Notes: generated by a model not told the origin, from the sequence alone. A DNA stretch of 64,000 bases from Subsaxibacter sp. CAU 1640 (GCF_023156585.1 NZ_JALNMI010000003.1:372001-436000), one strand, 5' to 3'; positions 1-10,340 are shown, counted from the first letter of the stretch. Translations and numbers: made by a program.

Positions 1-1311
1 ATTTGCAGCAACAATCAGTCTGTCAATGGTAGTTTGACCAATGCCACGCGCAGGAAAGTTGATAACGCGTTTCAAAGCTTCTTCATCAGCAGGATTGATG
101 ACCAATCTTAAATATGACAGGACGTCTTTGATCTCCTTCCGCTGATAAAACGACAATCCACCATAAATACGATACGGAATGTTTTTCTTTCGCAAGGCAT
201 CTTCCATCGCTCTCGACTGCGCATTGGTACGATACAAAATAGCAAATTCAGAGTTTTTCATCTGTTTTTCCATCTTGTTCTCAAAAATAGAGCTCGCCAC
301 ATAGCGACCTTCATCACCATCAGTCATCAAACGATTGACCTTTATTTTCGCGCCTTCATCATTGGCTGTCCAAACTATTTTATCGAGTTTGGTTTTGTTC
401 TTGTCGATGATGGAATTTGCTGCGTTGACAATATTCTTTGTCGAACGATAGTTTTGCTCCAATCTGTACACGTTCACACCATCATAATCTCTCTGAAAAT
501 TCAAGATATTGTTGATGTTGGCACCACGAAACGCATAGATACTTTGAGCATCATCACCAACCACACAAATATTTTGATATCTATCTGATAACGCTCTCAC
601 AATTAGATATTGTGAATGATTCGTATCCTGATACTCATCCACCAAAATATATCGAAAACGATGTTGATATTTCGCCAATACATCTGGAAAACGCGTCAGC
701 AACTCATTGGTTTTCAATAATAAATCATCAAAATCCATAGCACCAGCTTTGAAGCATCTATCGACATAATTTTTATAAATTTCACCCAAACGAGGGCGCT
801 TTGCCATCGCATCTGCTTCAATCAATTCAGGATTTTGAAAATACGCCTTCACCGTTATCAGACTATTTTTGTATGAAGAAATCCTGGAATAAATCTGTTT
901 GTATTTATAGACATCCTTATCGAGATTCATTTCTTTGATGATGGCTGAAATCAAGCGTTGTGAATCTTGAGTATCGTAAATAGTGAAGTTATTTGGATAA
1001 CCTAACTTATCAGCTTCGATGCGCAGAATTTTAGCAAAAACCGAGTGAAACGTTCCCATCCACAGATTTTTTGCTTCGCTTTCACCAACAATCGATGCAA
1101 TCCTCGATTTCATTTCGCGCGCTGCCTTGTTGGTAAAAGTCAACGCCAAAATGTTAAAAGGGTCTATGCCTTCACTCATCAAATAGGCAATGCGATAGGT
1201 CAGCACTCGGGTTTTGCCGGAACCAGCGCCAGCAATGATGATCATTGGACCATCTTTTTGCAAGGTTGGTGCTAATTGCGCCTCATTCAACTGACTTAAA
1301 TACTTCTCCAA
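1..1311 (-). CDS. uvrD: UvrD/PcrA-family 3'-5' DNA helicase (N-terminal part; runs off the window)
   Basis: Superfamily 1 helicase for repair and replication-fork processing. The reverse-strand reading frame is open from 1311 to the window edge, about 437 codons of a protein normally near 770. It shows Walker A (AGAGSGKT, about residue 30), TFTNKAA, the DEYQDTN Walker B box, VGDDAQSIYAFRGA, LEQNYRS and a later YGGLSFYQRKEIKDVL segment, in the UvrD order. The only plausible start is TTG at 1309-1311 (product begins LEKYLSQLNEAQ): an in-frame TAG lies at 1318-1320 and the next ATG is almost at Walker A. The symbol is a family-level call; PcrA, UvrD and Rep are hard to separate here. High confidence in family. 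Confidence 0.93.
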   Translation of the reverse strand, partial: MEKYLSQLNEAQLAPTLQKDGPMIIIAGAGSGKTRVLTYRIAYLMSEGIDPFNILALTFTNKAAREMKSRIASIVGESEAKNLWMGTFHSVFAKILRIEADKLGYPNNFTIYDTQDSQRLISAIIKEMNLDKDVYKYKQIYSRISSYKNSLITVKAYFQNPELIEADAMAKRPRLGEIYKNYVDRCFKAGAMDFDDLLLKTNELLTRFPDVLAKYQHRFRYILVDEYQDTNHSQYLIVRALSDRYQNICVVGDDAQSIYAFRGANINNILNFQRDYDGVNVYRLEQNYRSTKNIVNAANSIIDKNKTKLDKIVWTANDEGAKIKVNRLMTDGDEGRYVASSIFENKMEKQMKNSEFAILYRTNAQSRAMEDALRKKNIPYRIYGGLSFYQRKEIKDVLSYLRLVINPADEEALKRVINFPARGIGQTTIDRLIVAAN

Positions 1312-1403
1312 AACGTACTAAATTTTCAAGTCGTGAAATTAACCAATGATAGCGTTTTTGATCAGGAATTTTGTGAATATTTATAAACAATTCTCTTAAT
1401 AAA

Positions 1404-2966
1404 TCATTTTTTATTGCCTTTACCAGTCATTGCATTTTTGAGACCAGCACTGACGTTAAGCCATAAAAAATTAAAAATCGATTTGGTTTGGTCTCTCACA
1501 ACATAATCACTACCATTTAAAAAATCTCCTTTCTCTTCGTCACTATCATTTTTCACGAAAAGATTAGCAATCACTGTAAGTAGCTTATTCTCTTTTCTCT
1601 CTTTTTTTTGCATCATTACAATTTTAAAATCATCATAATTGACTTTGAGATTGACTTGCGAGTCTGTTTTGTCACCATAAACAGTGAAATAGGTCTTGTG
1701 GAGTGCGCCCTCGAGTCGAACATTCATTGTGGGTTCTGAAAATGCATTCATTTTAGCAGCATAGAGTTTTCCAATATCGGCTTTGAATTCAAAATCATCA
1801 TTCTCGTTATTTACGTCAAAATCCCATTTGACATTTATGGGCGTATTCTGCATAAATTTCGCATTTATATCTATATCAAGGGGCTCACTATAAGTATTTC
1901 CAAGACGATATACTATGGCATTTAGATCAGAATATTTTACGGCATCAACCACTGCACCAGAATTGATCTTTTCTGTATATTCAATTATTCCATCGTTGAT
2001 CTCAACTTTATCCATAGCTAGATCAAATTTCAAATCTCTTAACATTTTACTGTATAATGGTTTTATGATATTGTCATCAGCAACCTGTTTATCCCTATAA
2101 ATATAAAGCTCTGGTGATTGAATACTCATCAATGGAGATTGAAAAAAGAATATCGAATCTTGCTCGTAACCAAAATCCAAATCATCAAAAGCTACTTTGT
2201 CAACAGATAAATCGAAATGATCTCGCTCATTTTTGAGAAGTTTTGAATATTCTTCTTTGGAATATTTGGTTTTCAAAGTGAGTAAATCTAATGACGCCTT
2301 CTCATTTGAAACTTGGATTTTATTTACATTTAGAACATCAAAATCATTCATTTTAGAGAAAAGATTTTCCACAAGAAGCTCGTAACTAGAGACTTTGAAG
2401 GGTATTTTATTTTGGGACGTTGACTCATCAAAAAGAACTTCTTTAAAATGCAAAGTGAATTTATCAGTCTTCAAAAGCAATGAATCAGTCTGCCCATCAA
2501 ACATTTGAAAATCACCATTTGTAATCATCACTTTTCCAATGGTAACGGTTCGCGTTGATTTTTGAAGTGCTGATGATTTGTAATTTTTGGAATCCACTAA
2601 TTTGTTGTGGTAAAAATTGATTTTTGGATTGTTTATTTCAATACTTCCAATCGATATTTTATTATTGAAAATGTAATCCAAATAGCCAACATCTTTAATA
2701 AATATAGAGGACATTTCGTTTGTGAGATTGATGCTGTCAGTGGTTTTACCGTAAATGGTGAGTTTTGGTTTTTCAAGTTCAAGGTTACCGCTTAAAACAG
2801 CAAAACTTAAATCTTCGTAATCAACCTCTATATGACTTGGCAAAGATTCCGCTAAAAATGCTTCAATTTTTGAAGTTATGACATTCTGTGCCACTACTAT
2901 TGCCAAAATACCGATGACCACAATGGAAATTAAGCTTATGATGATAATTTTTTTTCGTTTACTCAT
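1404..2966 (-). CDS. AsmA-like inner-membrane-anchored protein
   Basis: About 520 residues starting MSKRKK, with one N-terminal membrane helix (about residues 5-27, IIIISLISIVVIGILAIVVA) and a long remainder of short alternating beta-like segments. Phrases such as GSIEINNPKINFYH and IGKVMITNGDFQMFDGQTDSL recall the repetitive AsmA/DUF748 group, whose members are thought to act in the periplasm in envelope lipid transport; that role is inference here. A start at 2993 would add nine residues before the basic MSKRKK; I prefer 2966 because it gives a standard anchor. Transcribed away from the gene at 3030. No enzymatic motif seen. Confidence 0.7.
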   Translation of the reverse strand: MSKRKKIIIISLISIVVIGILAIVVAQNVITSKIEAFLAESLPSHIEVDYEDLSFAVLSGNLELEKPKLTIYGKTTDSINLTNEMSSIFIKDVGYLDYIFNNKISIGSIEINNPKINFYHNKLVDSKNYKSSALQKSTRTVTIGKVMITNGDFQMFDGQTDSLLLKTDKFTLHFKEVLFDESTSQNKIPFKVSSYELLVENLFSKMNDFDVLNVNKIQVSNEKASLDLLTLKTKYSKEEYSKLLKNERDHFDLSVDKVAFDDLDFGYEQDSIFFFQSPLMSIQSPELYIYRDKQVADDNIIKPLYSKMLRDLKFDLAMDKVEINDGIIEYTEKINSGAVVDAVKYSDLNAIVYRLGNTYSEPLDIDINAKFMQNTPINVKWDFDVNNENDDFEFKADIGKLYAAKMNAFSEPTMNVRLEGALHKTYFTVYGDKTDSQVNLKVNYDDFKIVMMQKKERKENKLLTVIANLFVKNDSDEEKGDFLNGSDYVVRDQTKSIFNFLWLNVSAGLKNAMTGKGNKK

Positions 2967-2981
2967 TTCATAAAGATATGC

Positions 2982-3012
2982 TTTTAAGACCATTTAATTT
3001 TAAATATATTTA
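2982..3012 (+). promoter_or_regulatory. Candidate Bacteroidota sigma-A promoter
   Basis: TTTT at 2982-2985, 19 bases, then TATATTTA at 3005-3012, close to the TTTG-N19-TAnnTTTG consensus, 17 bp before the ATG at 3030. Consensus match only. Confidence 0.4.
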
Positions 3013-3029
3013 CTGAAAAGTTAACTGAT

Positions 3030-4586
3030 ATGAATGATTTTTGGACGGTTTTAAGCAGTATAAGTTGGTGGATGTGGATTTTGATTGTTTTGGCAATTGT
3101 CGCCATTCGAGATGTCTTTTTTCAGAAGAAGCATACCATTAGCCATAATTTTCCAATAATTGGACATTTTAGATATATGTTGGAAAAAATTGGGCCAGAG
3201 TTGCGCCAGTATTTGGTTGCCAACAATCGCGAAGAATTGCCTTTTAACAGAATTGAACGTGGTTGGATTTATGCATCTTCTAAAAAAGAAAATAATTATG
3301 AAGGTTTTGGAACCGATAGAGATATTTATGCACCACAACATCTCTTCATCAACAACGCGATGTTGAGCTTTAAGATCAAAGAAGATCATCCCAATTATTT
3401 AAATAATAGTTTTTTGCCTTGTGCCAAAGTAATGGGAGCCTATAACAAAAGACGCAAACCCTATCGTCCTGCGTCTGTCATCAATATTTCTGCTATGAGT
3501 TTTGGTTCATTATCCGCAAAGGCGGTTGAATCGATGAACAAAGGAGCACAATTGGCTGGAGCGTATCACAATACTGGTGAAGGCGGACTCTCTCCGTACC
3601 ATAGCAATGGTGCAGATGTGGTGTTTCATTTTGGAACCGGGTATTTTGGAGTAAGGGATGAATATGGAAGGTTCTCGTTGGATAAAATGGTAAAATTGGT
3701 CGAAGAAAAACCTTTTATCAAAGCAATCGAAATCAAATTGTCTCAAGGTGCAAAACCTGGAAAAGGTGGCGTATTGCCTGCTGCGAAAATCACCAAAGAG
3801 ATATCTGAAATTCGTCATGTCCCAATGGGTAAAGATGTACTTTCACCACCTACACACTCTGCATTTGAAGATATAGAAGGTTTGATGCAACTGATTGAAG
3901 ATATTGCAGAAGCAACAGGCTTGCCTGTCGGAATCAAGGCTGCCATCGGAAAATTGGATCAATGGGAACGATTGGCCGATTTGATGGTATCTACAGGAAA
4001 AGGTCCAGATTTTATAACCGTTGATGGTGGCGAAGGTGGCACAGGCGCAGCTCCGCCGAGCTTTGCCGATCATGTGTCTTTACCTTGGACTTATGGTTTT
4101 AGCGATTTGTACAAGCTGTTTCAGAAAAAAGAACTTACAGAAAGAATTGTTTTTGTTGCAAGTGGAAAACTCGGTTTGCCAGGAAAAGCAGCAATGGCTT
4201 TCGCTATGGGAGCAGACTGCATCAATGTAGCGAGAGAAGCTATGATGAGTATTGGCTGTATCCAAGCGCAATTGTGCCATACCAATCACTGCCCAAGTGG
4301 TGTTGCCACACAAAGCAAATGGCTTCAAAACGGTATCAATATTCCGCTTAAGTCAGAGCGTTTGGCACAATATTTTAAAACCTTTAGAAAAGAATTGTTG
4401 GAAATTACGCATGCGGCAGGTTATGAACACCCTTGCCAATTTACAATGAAAGATGTAGACCTCAATGTGGATGATTCCTATTTGTCAAAAGAACTTGACA
4501 GAACGTTTCAGTATGAAAAAACACCTGTTCCTTTTGAGAGTATGCAGCATTTGAAGGATTGTATGCATTTAGGCGGAAGAATTTAA
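3030..4586 (+). CDS. FMN-binding glutamate synthase-like protein with N-terminal membrane helix
   Basis: 518 residues. Residues 8-28 form a hydrophobic helix; the rest is the FMN/iron-sulfur glutamate-synthase domain without the amidotransferase half. Seen: INISAMSFGSLS, GAYHNTGEGGLSPYH, SQGAKPGKGG, the flavin/2-oxoglutarate loop TVDGGEGGTGAAP, and a 3Fe-4S cysteine cluster C-x5-C-x4-C (about C410, C416, C421) followed by PSGVATQ. Stand-alone proteins of this family are widespread, but their electron donor and real substrate are unclear; glutamate synthesis should not be assumed. Divergent from the AsmA-like gene, 78 bp before the next gene on the same strand. Confidence 0.88.
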   Translation: MNDFWTVLSSISWWMWILIVLAIVAIRDVFFQKKHTISHNFPIIGHFRYMLEKIGPELRQYLVANNREELPFNRIERGWIYASSKKENNYEGFGTDRDIYAPQHLFINNAMLSFKIKEDHPNYLNNSFLPCAKVMGAYNKRRKPYRPASVINISAMSFGSLSAKAVESMNKGAQLAGAYHNTGEGGLSPYHSNGADVVFHFGTGYFGVRDEYGRFSLDKMVKLVEEKPFIKAIEIKLSQGAKPGKGGVLPAAKITKEISEIRHVPMGKDVLSPPTHSAFEDIEGLMQLIEDIAEATGLPVGIKAAIGKLDQWERLADLMVSTGKGPDFITVDGGEGGTGAAPPSFADHVSLPWTYGFSDLYKLFQKKELTERIVFVASGKLGLPGKAAMAFAMGADCINVAREAMMSIGCIQAQLCHTNHCPSGVATQSKWLQNGINIPLKSERLAQYFKTFRKELLEITHAAGYEHPCQFTMKDVDLNVDDSYLSKELDRTFQYEKTPVPFESMQHLKDCMHLGGRI

Positions 4587-4664
4587 TATCAAATTTCCTG
4601 TAGACAGAAATTCCTTGTAAAGTTTGGAAAAAGACCTTAAGTTTGAGACTCAAAATTAAGATCT

Positions 4665-5186
4665 ATGGATTCCGAACGAATAATCGACCTATTTTTATTT
4701 GCCATTCCTGCACTGATAACAGGCTTGATAGCTTATTATTTTTTCAAAGAGCATACCAAAAATGAAGATGGCAGAAGGCGTTACTTGCTTCACAAAGACA
4801 TGCAAGTAAACTCCATGCCTATACGGTTGCAAGCATACGAGCGTATGGCTATTTTTCTGGAAAGAATCACACCTGCAAAATTACTAATTAGAGTTGCTCC
4901 AACATCTTCAAATAAAGATGATTATGAATCCTTACTTATAGCAAGTATCGAACAGGAATTTGAACATAATCTTTCACAACAAATCTACTTAACAGATGAT
5001 TGTTGGAACATTATATCTGCTGCAAAAAATGCTACCATTCAATTAATTAGAAAGGCAAGCTTATTGGAAAAAACAGATACCGCAAACAAGTTACGAGAAG
5101 TTGTTCTTACCGAAATGATGGAAAAACGAGCGCCCAGCGACGCAGCCTTGTCTTTCATCAAACAAGAAGTAAGCGAAATGTGGTAA
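4665..5186 (+). CDS. Conserved flavobacterial small membrane-anchored protein (DUF7935-like)
   Basis: 173 residues. A helix at about 8-26 (LFLFAIPALITGLIAYYFF) is followed by a charged helical cytoplasmic-type region containing MPIRLQAYERMAIFLERITP and a C-terminal helical bundle (QLIRKASLLEKTDTANKLREV). It resembles a Bacteroidota family I recall as DUF7935, function unknown; the name is from memory. Downstream of the glutamate-synthase-like gene on the same strand. Its stop codon lies three bases from the stop of the convergent patatin gene. Confidence 0.72.
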   Translation: MDSERIIDLFLFAIPALITGLIAYYFFKEHTKNEDGRRRYLLHKDMQVNSMPIRLQAYERMAIFLERITPAKLLIRVAPTSSNKDDYESLLIASIEQEFEHNLSQQIYLTDDCWNIISAAKNATIQLIRKASLLEKTDTANKLREVVLTEMMEKRAPSDAALSFIKQEVSEMW

Positions 5187-5189
5187 CAT

Positions 5190-6095
5190 CTAATCAGTTT
5201 CCAACTGACTGGTTTCATCATCTTTAAATTTGGCAAAATTAAAACCACTTTGCCACCATTGATTCATTTTGTCTTTATCAAATATCAATGAATTGGTCGT
5301 TAGAACTGTAGGCGTGTAGTAGAAATTGATGATGGCGTTTTGATTGGTTGCCACAAATTTGCCAATCCTAATGTTTTGACTTTCAATTCTATCTAACATA
5401 AATGCAAACATATTTGTGAGCAGAGAAAAGGAATTCAGCGAGGGCATTCTATTAAAAGTTGTGGTTTCCGTTTGCAAAATGATGGCGTCAACCGTCGTTG
5501 CTCCCCGTTTAATTGCCTCTTCTATAGGCACCATAGAGCCCAATCCACCATCCGCATATTCGCAGCCATTTTTTTTTACAAGTGACATAAAAGGTGTGTA
5601 ATTGCACGAAATCCATATCCATTCACAGAATTCTTCATATTCAAAATCCTTTATGGATTTATATTCCACCTGATTGATAGACAAATTTGCAACTGTTATA
5701 ACAACATCAATGCTTCTTGATTTCAACTTATTAAAATCTTCTTCAGAAAAATTCTTTAATATTAATTCTTTTAGATGGTAACTTTCGCCAAAAGTCTTGC
5801 TGCCTCTCATAATATTCCGAAGCACACTAAAGTGATTGATACCCACAGTCTCCACGCCTTTCTTCCTCTTAATTGTGAAAGGACAAATACTGAAAATGGA
5901 ATCTTGGTTCACGCTTGTGTAAACCTCTTTTATTTCTTGAATTTTGTTCAAAGCCAAATGAGATACCAACAAACTCCCTGTTGATGTACCAATAAAAATA
6001 TCGTAGTTGAGTCTTTTATTTTCAATAAGATATTGCGCCACACCACCTGCAAATGCACCTTTGCTTCCTCCACCTGATATGACCAATGCTCTCAT
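5190..6095 (-). CDS. Patatin-like phospholipase
   Basis: 301 residues forming one patatin domain. The oxyanion-hole motif GGGSKGA (about residues 8-14), the nucleophile elbow GTSTG (Ser38) and the Asp motif DGG (Asp182) give the complete Ser-Asp dyad, so it should be an active lipid acyl hydrolase. There is no signal peptide or membrane segment, so it is probably cytoplasmic or peripherally attached. It is convergent with the gene ending at 5186 and 62 bp upstream of the M1 peptidase end, so probably transcribed alone. The lipid substrate cannot be predicted. Confidence 0.9.
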   Translation of the reverse strand: MRALVISGGGSKGAFAGGVAQYLIENKRLNYDIFIGTSTGSLLVSHLALNKIQEIKEVYTSVNQDSIFSICPFTIKRKKGVETVGINHFSVLRNIMRGSKTFGESYHLKELILKNFSEEDFNKLKSRSIDVVITVANLSINQVEYKSIKDFEYEEFCEWIWISCNYTPFMSLVKKNGCEYADGGLGSMVPIEEAIKRGATTVDAIILQTETTTFNRMPSLNSFSLLTNMFAFMLDRIESQNIRIGKFVATNQNAIINFYYTPTVLTTNSLIFDKDKMNQWWQSGFNFAKFKDDETSQLETD

Positions 6096-6159
6096 TTCTA
6101 TTTATGATTCTATGTTCAAGATTTAAAGTTTAAAATTCAGGGCTCGAGGTTTTATGAAA

Positions 6160-8157
6160 TTATCCTTTATTCGTCAACTTATCAATGATTTTCTTATAAC
6201 TTTCAATTTGGCTTAATTCATCCAATAAGTTCTTTGAAAATTGCTGCATTCGCCAATTGTGATGTTCAGTGCCATCCACAAGGTTTTTAATGGAATCTTC
6301 ATCAAATCCGTTGATTAATTTCAGGAAATTAAAGGCGTTCATTCGAACTTCAAAGCCAAAATTTGCACTTGTGTAATTTTTCAACTCGTCAAAAACTTGC
6401 TGTTTCTGTTCTGATTGATATTCTAATGTATTCAAATTCAAGGCCAGCCAAAGCATACGTACATTATAATCACTGAATCCTTTAAGGTCTTTGGTTTTCT
6501 CCAAATATCTCGAACGATCTTCTGGAAAATTCATCCACAAATTATACAACGCCACCTCAATAGTCGTGTAGGACTTGTCATTCAGCAATGATTCATAGCT
6601 TTTTTTAAGCTCTAACGGGATTTCGGTCAAATTTTGAGCAATGGCCTGACGAACTTCCCAACTGTTCTTAAAATCCTCTTCTTTGACATTATATGATTCT
6701 TGCGAAAGGATTTTCACCTTTGCCTTGCCAGAAATGTCAGAAACGAGATAATCATTGCATTTTGATGGATAGGTATCACAAGAAACATCCAAATATTCTT
6801 GAATGAATTCAGACTTTTTCAGGCTTTTGACCATCGCATCTTGAGGCAATTCGACCACTTTTAGCCACGTTTCAACAAATTCTGTCAAATCTATACCACT
6901 GCTTTTTTCGACTTCTTGTATAAAAACACTGGTTTCTGCCGACTCAAATTGATAAGCTGTTAAATAGTTTTTCACGGCTTGTTTAAAAGCCTCCTCGCCT
7001 ATTTGCTCCTTCAATATATGCAAAGCCCAACAACCTTTTTTGTAAAAAGTCAAACTACTGGATTTCGGGTCGAGTATCGAGGTACTTTGACCCAATTTTT
7101 CCTGCTCTAGCAATTCTTGAGCATATTCGTACAATTGCCAATAGTAATAATCATCCCCAAAAATGTGACGCTCCGCCAACAGCGCATAAAACGTTGCAAA
7201 ACCTTCCTGAAGCCAATGATGTTCGCCGCTTTTTGCAGTGACCAAGTTTCCAAACCAATGATGTGCCAATTCGTGTGCATTGACATTTACATAGTTTCGA
7301 TCTTTAAAAGCAATAGAATCCGTCATAAGCGCATCCGAAAAAATGGTGAGCGTGGTGTTTTCCATTCCTGAATACAAAAAGTCCTTGACAGGCACTTGTT
7401 TATAGATGTCCCAAGGATACGGTACGTCAATTTCATCTTCCAAATAATCAAACATCTGTTTGCTGTAACGATACGTTGATTCAACTTTCAAGGAATCTTC
7501 GGGATAGTAATAATATTCCAATGGAATGCCGCTTTTTGAGACTTCTGTTTTTTTATTGTAATTTCCGATGGCAAGCGCAACGAGGTAACTGCTCATTGGT
7601 TTATTCATATTGAAATGCCAAGTTTTTATAGAGTCAGATGCTTCAACGTTTGATAATTCTCCATTTGCAGTTACTTCAAAATCTTTGTCATACGAAATTG
7701 ATAAATCGAATTCAATTTTATCATTCACATCATCGATACTTGGCAACCAATTGCTTGTGTATTTGCCTTGTCCTTGTGTCCAGATTTGATTGTCAACGAA
7801 ATACAGAGCACTTTTCGGAAAGGAGAAAAATATAATTTCCACATAATAGTTTTTGCCAGTTTCAAATTTTCTTTCAGCAGGCGTATAAAACACTATCTTA
7901 TTCCCATCTAAATTCTTACTGTAAATTTTAAAATTACTTTCTTTAAATTCATAGTGATAAGTATTTCTCGCATCAATATAAACTGAATCGATATCCTTAA
8001 TGATATCAAATTCATATCGTACTTTCATTGCTAGCCTTTTCCCCTTTGAATCAAACGAAACAAACGCATTAATTTTTTTAAAATCCACATAATCCGTTTG
8101 TTGTGCAGACATATTTGAAACAAAAAACAGAAAGAAAATTAAAAGAAATTTGTTCAT
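6160..8157 (-). CDS. Secreted M1-family zinc aminopeptidase
   Basis: 665 residues from MNKFLLIFFLFF, a clear signal peptide ending about NMSAQQ; I chose this ATG over one 60 bp upstream for that reason. M1 hallmarks are present: the GMEN exopeptidase motif (SGMENTT) and zinc site HELAH-x18-E (about His295, Glu296, His299, Glu318), with WLQEGFATF around the third ligand. The C-terminal part (ISGKAKVKILSQ onward) is an HEAT-like helical region. Predicted to trim N-terminal residues from peptides outside the cytoplasm. Divergent from recG with an 80 bp gap. No T9SS sorting domain, so probably periplasmic. Confidence 0.92.
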   Translation of the reverse strand: MNKFLLIFFLFFVSNMSAQQTDYVDFKKINAFVSFDSKGKRLAMKVRYEFDIIKDIDSVYIDARNTYHYEFKESNFKIYSKNLDGNKIVFYTPAERKFETGKNYYVEIIFFSFPKSALYFVDNQIWTQGQGKYTSNWLPSIDDVNDKIEFDLSISYDKDFEVTANGELSNVEASDSIKTWHFNMNKPMSSYLVALAIGNYNKKTEVSKSGIPLEYYYYPEDSLKVESTYRYSKQMFDYLEDEIDVPYPWDIYKQVPVKDFLYSGMENTTLTIFSDALMTDSIAFKDRNYVNVNAHELAHHWFGNLVTAKSGEHHWLQEGFATFYALLAERHIFGDDYYYWQLYEYAQELLEQEKLGQSTSILDPKSSSLTFYKKGCWALHILKEQIGEEAFKQAVKNYLTAYQFESAETSVFIQEVEKSSGIDLTEFVETWLKVVELPQDAMVKSLKKSEFIQEYLDVSCDTYPSKCNDYLVSDISGKAKVKILSQESYNVKEEDFKNSWEVRQAIAQNLTEIPLELKKSYESLLNDKSYTTIEVALYNLWMNFPEDRSRYLEKTKDLKGFSDYNVRMLWLALNLNTLEYQSEQKQQVFDELKNYTSANFGFEVRMNAFNFLKLINGFDEDSIKNLVDGTEHHNWRMQQFSKNLLDELSQIESYKKIIDKLTNKG

Positions 8158-8237
8158 AGGTAGGTTCAAACAATGATTAGACCAAAATAAGAAAATTTCA
8201 GGTTTCATCTTTGCCACAGAAGAATTATATTCGTTTT

Positions 8238-10340
8238 ATGAACACCAATCTCCAAACTCCGATTGATTATCTCAAAGGCGTTGGGCCAAATCGAGCGGAT
8301 TTGCTGCGAAGCGAGCTTGGCATTCATACGTATCAGGATTTGATTAATTTGTTTCCGAATCGATACATTGACCGCACACAGTATTACAAAATCAATCAAT
8401 TGCAGCGGAATAATGCAGACGTACAGATTATTGGTCAAATCATCAATTTGAAAGATGCAGGCGAAGGTCGTGGAAAACGCTTGGTTGCAACGTTTAAGGA
8501 CGATACTGGCGTTATGGAATTGGTTTGGTTTAGAGGCCACAAATGGATTCGAGAAAGCATCAAATTGAACAAGCCGTACGTTATTTTCGGAAAAACCAAT
8601 TGGTTCAATGGTGTTTTCAATATGCCACATCCAGATATGGAACTGCTGGAGAAACACGAAAAAAATCTTCGTTCGGCAATGCAGCCCATTTATCCATCCA
8701 CAGAAAAGTTGTCGAGCAAAGGCATCACCAATCGTGTGATGTCCAAAATTATGCAGCAGTTGTTCTTGGAAACCAAAGGACGATTTGAGGAAACATTGCC
8801 TGATTATTTGCTGTCAGAATTAAAATTGATTTCAAAAAGCAAAGCACTTCTCAATGTCCATTTCCCAGAAAATCAAGAGTTATTGGCGAAGGCTCAATTC
8901 CGATTAAAATTTGAGGAATTGTTTTATATCCAATTGCAACTCATCATCAAAAATCTGATTCATAAATCAAAAATAAAAGGATTCAATTTTGAGAAAGTTG
9001 GCGAGTACTTCAACACGTTTTTCAATGAGCATTTACCTTTCGATTTGACCAATGCTCAAAAGCGTGTTTTGAAAGAAATCCGTTCCGATTTAGGAAGTAA
9101 TGCCCAGATGAATCGATTGCTGCAAGGAGATGTTGGTTCCGGCAAGACCATAGTAGCACTGATGTCAATGCTCATAGCACTTGACAACGGTTTTCAAGCT
9201 TGTTTAATGGCTCCGACTGAAATTTTGTCAGTCCAACACTATAATGGATTACTTGAATTATTCAATGGTTTGAATATCAGTATTAAATTACTCACTGGTT
9301 CAACCAATACTTCAGATAGGCGAGAAATTCACGAAAATCTAAAAAACGGCAAATTAAATATCCTAATTGGCACTCACGCCCTACTCGAAGATTCTGTAGA
9401 ATTTCAAAATTTGGGGCTTGCAATTATTGACGAACAACATCGTTTTGGGGTAGCTCAAAGAAGTAAATTGTGGCATAAAAATGAAACTCCTCCGCACATC
9501 TTAATTATGACCGCAACTCCAATTCCAAGAACCTTGGCAATGTCTGTTTATGGCGATTTGGACATCTCGATTATTGACGAATTACCTCCAGGCAGAAAGC
9601 ATATTAAAACCGTTCATCGTTTTGATAAAAGCAGGTTGAAAGTCTTTAAATTTATCAAGGATGAAATTGCCAAAGGAAGACAAGTTTACATCGTTTATCC
9701 ACTCATTCAAGAAAGCGAAAAAATGGATTATAAGGATTTGATGGATGGCTATGAAAGTATTTCAAGAGAATTTCCGATGCCAGATTATCAAATCTCAATT
9801 GTTCACGGCCAAATGAAGGCTGCGGACAAAGACTACGAAATGCAGCGTTTTGTCAAAGGTGAAACACAAATTATGGTAGCCACCACAGTTATTGAAGTTG
9901 GCGTCAACGTTCCGAACGCATCAGTGATGATCATCGAAAGTGCAGAGCGCTTTGGCCTTTCACAGTTACATCAATTGCGTGGTCGCGTAGGTCGTGGCGC
10001 GGAACAGAGCTATTGTATTTTAATGACGGGCCATAAATTGAGTGAAGACAGTAAAACACGCCTTCAAACGATGGTGAACACAAATGATGGTTTTGAAATA
10101 GCTGAAGTAGATTTACGATTGCGCGGTCCAGGCGATTTAATGGGTACACAGCAAAGCGGCGTCTTAAACCTTAAAATAGCCGATGTCATAAAAGATAAAA
10201 ATATTCTAAATCACGCGAGATACTATGCACAAACCATTCTAAAAAAAGACCCATCGCTTTCTTCACCAGAAAACAAAGTATTGAGACATACATATGCCCA
10301 GTTAAGCAAATACAAGAATATTTGGAATTATATAAGCTAA
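8238..10340 (+). CDS. recG: ATP-dependent DNA helicase RecG
   Basis: 700 residues, the usual length. The N-terminal wedge/OB domain carries TPIDYLKGVGPNRADLL and the FPNRYIDRT segment; the helicase core has Walker A GDVGSGKT (about 297), TEILSVQH, Walker B DEQHRFGVAQR (about 398), TATPIPRTL, and in lobe 2 VHGQM, TTVIEVGVNVPNA and the QLHQLRGRVGRG motif VI, then the TRG region RLRGPGDLMGTQQSG. Restarts or reverses stalled replication forks and processes recombination junctions. Start set at MNTNLQTPIDYL; an ATG 27 bp upstream adds a poor N-terminus and runs into the divergent peptidase promoter space. Confidence 0.97.
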   Translation: MNTNLQTPIDYLKGVGPNRADLLRSELGIHTYQDLINLFPNRYIDRTQYYKINQLQRNNADVQIIGQIINLKDAGEGRGKRLVATFKDDTGVMELVWFRGHKWIRESIKLNKPYVIFGKTNWFNGVFNMPHPDMELLEKHEKNLRSAMQPIYPSTEKLSSKGITNRVMSKIMQQLFLETKGRFEETLPDYLLSELKLISKSKALLNVHFPENQELLAKAQFRLKFEELFYIQLQLIIKNLIHKSKIKGFNFEKVGEYFNTFFNEHLPFDLTNAQKRVLKEIRSDLGSNAQMNRLLQGDVGSGKTIVALMSMLIALDNGFQACLMAPTEILSVQHYNGLLELFNGLNISIKLLTGSTNTSDRREIHENLKNGKLNILIGTHALLEDSVEFQNLGLAIIDEQHRFGVAQRSKLWHKNETPPHILIMTATPIPRTLAMSVYGDLDISIIDELPPGRKHIKTVHRFDKSRLKVFKFIKDEIAKGRQVYIVYPLIQESEKMDYKDLMDGYESISREFPMPDYQISIVHGQMKAADKDYEMQRFVKGETQIMVATTVIEVGVNVPNASVMIIESAERFGLSQLHQLRGRVGRGAEQSYCILMTGHKLSEDSKTRLQTMVNTNDGFEIAEVDLRLRGPGDLMGTQQSGVLNLKIADVIKDKNILNHARYYAQTILKKDPSLSSPENKVLRHTYAQLSKYKNIWNYIS

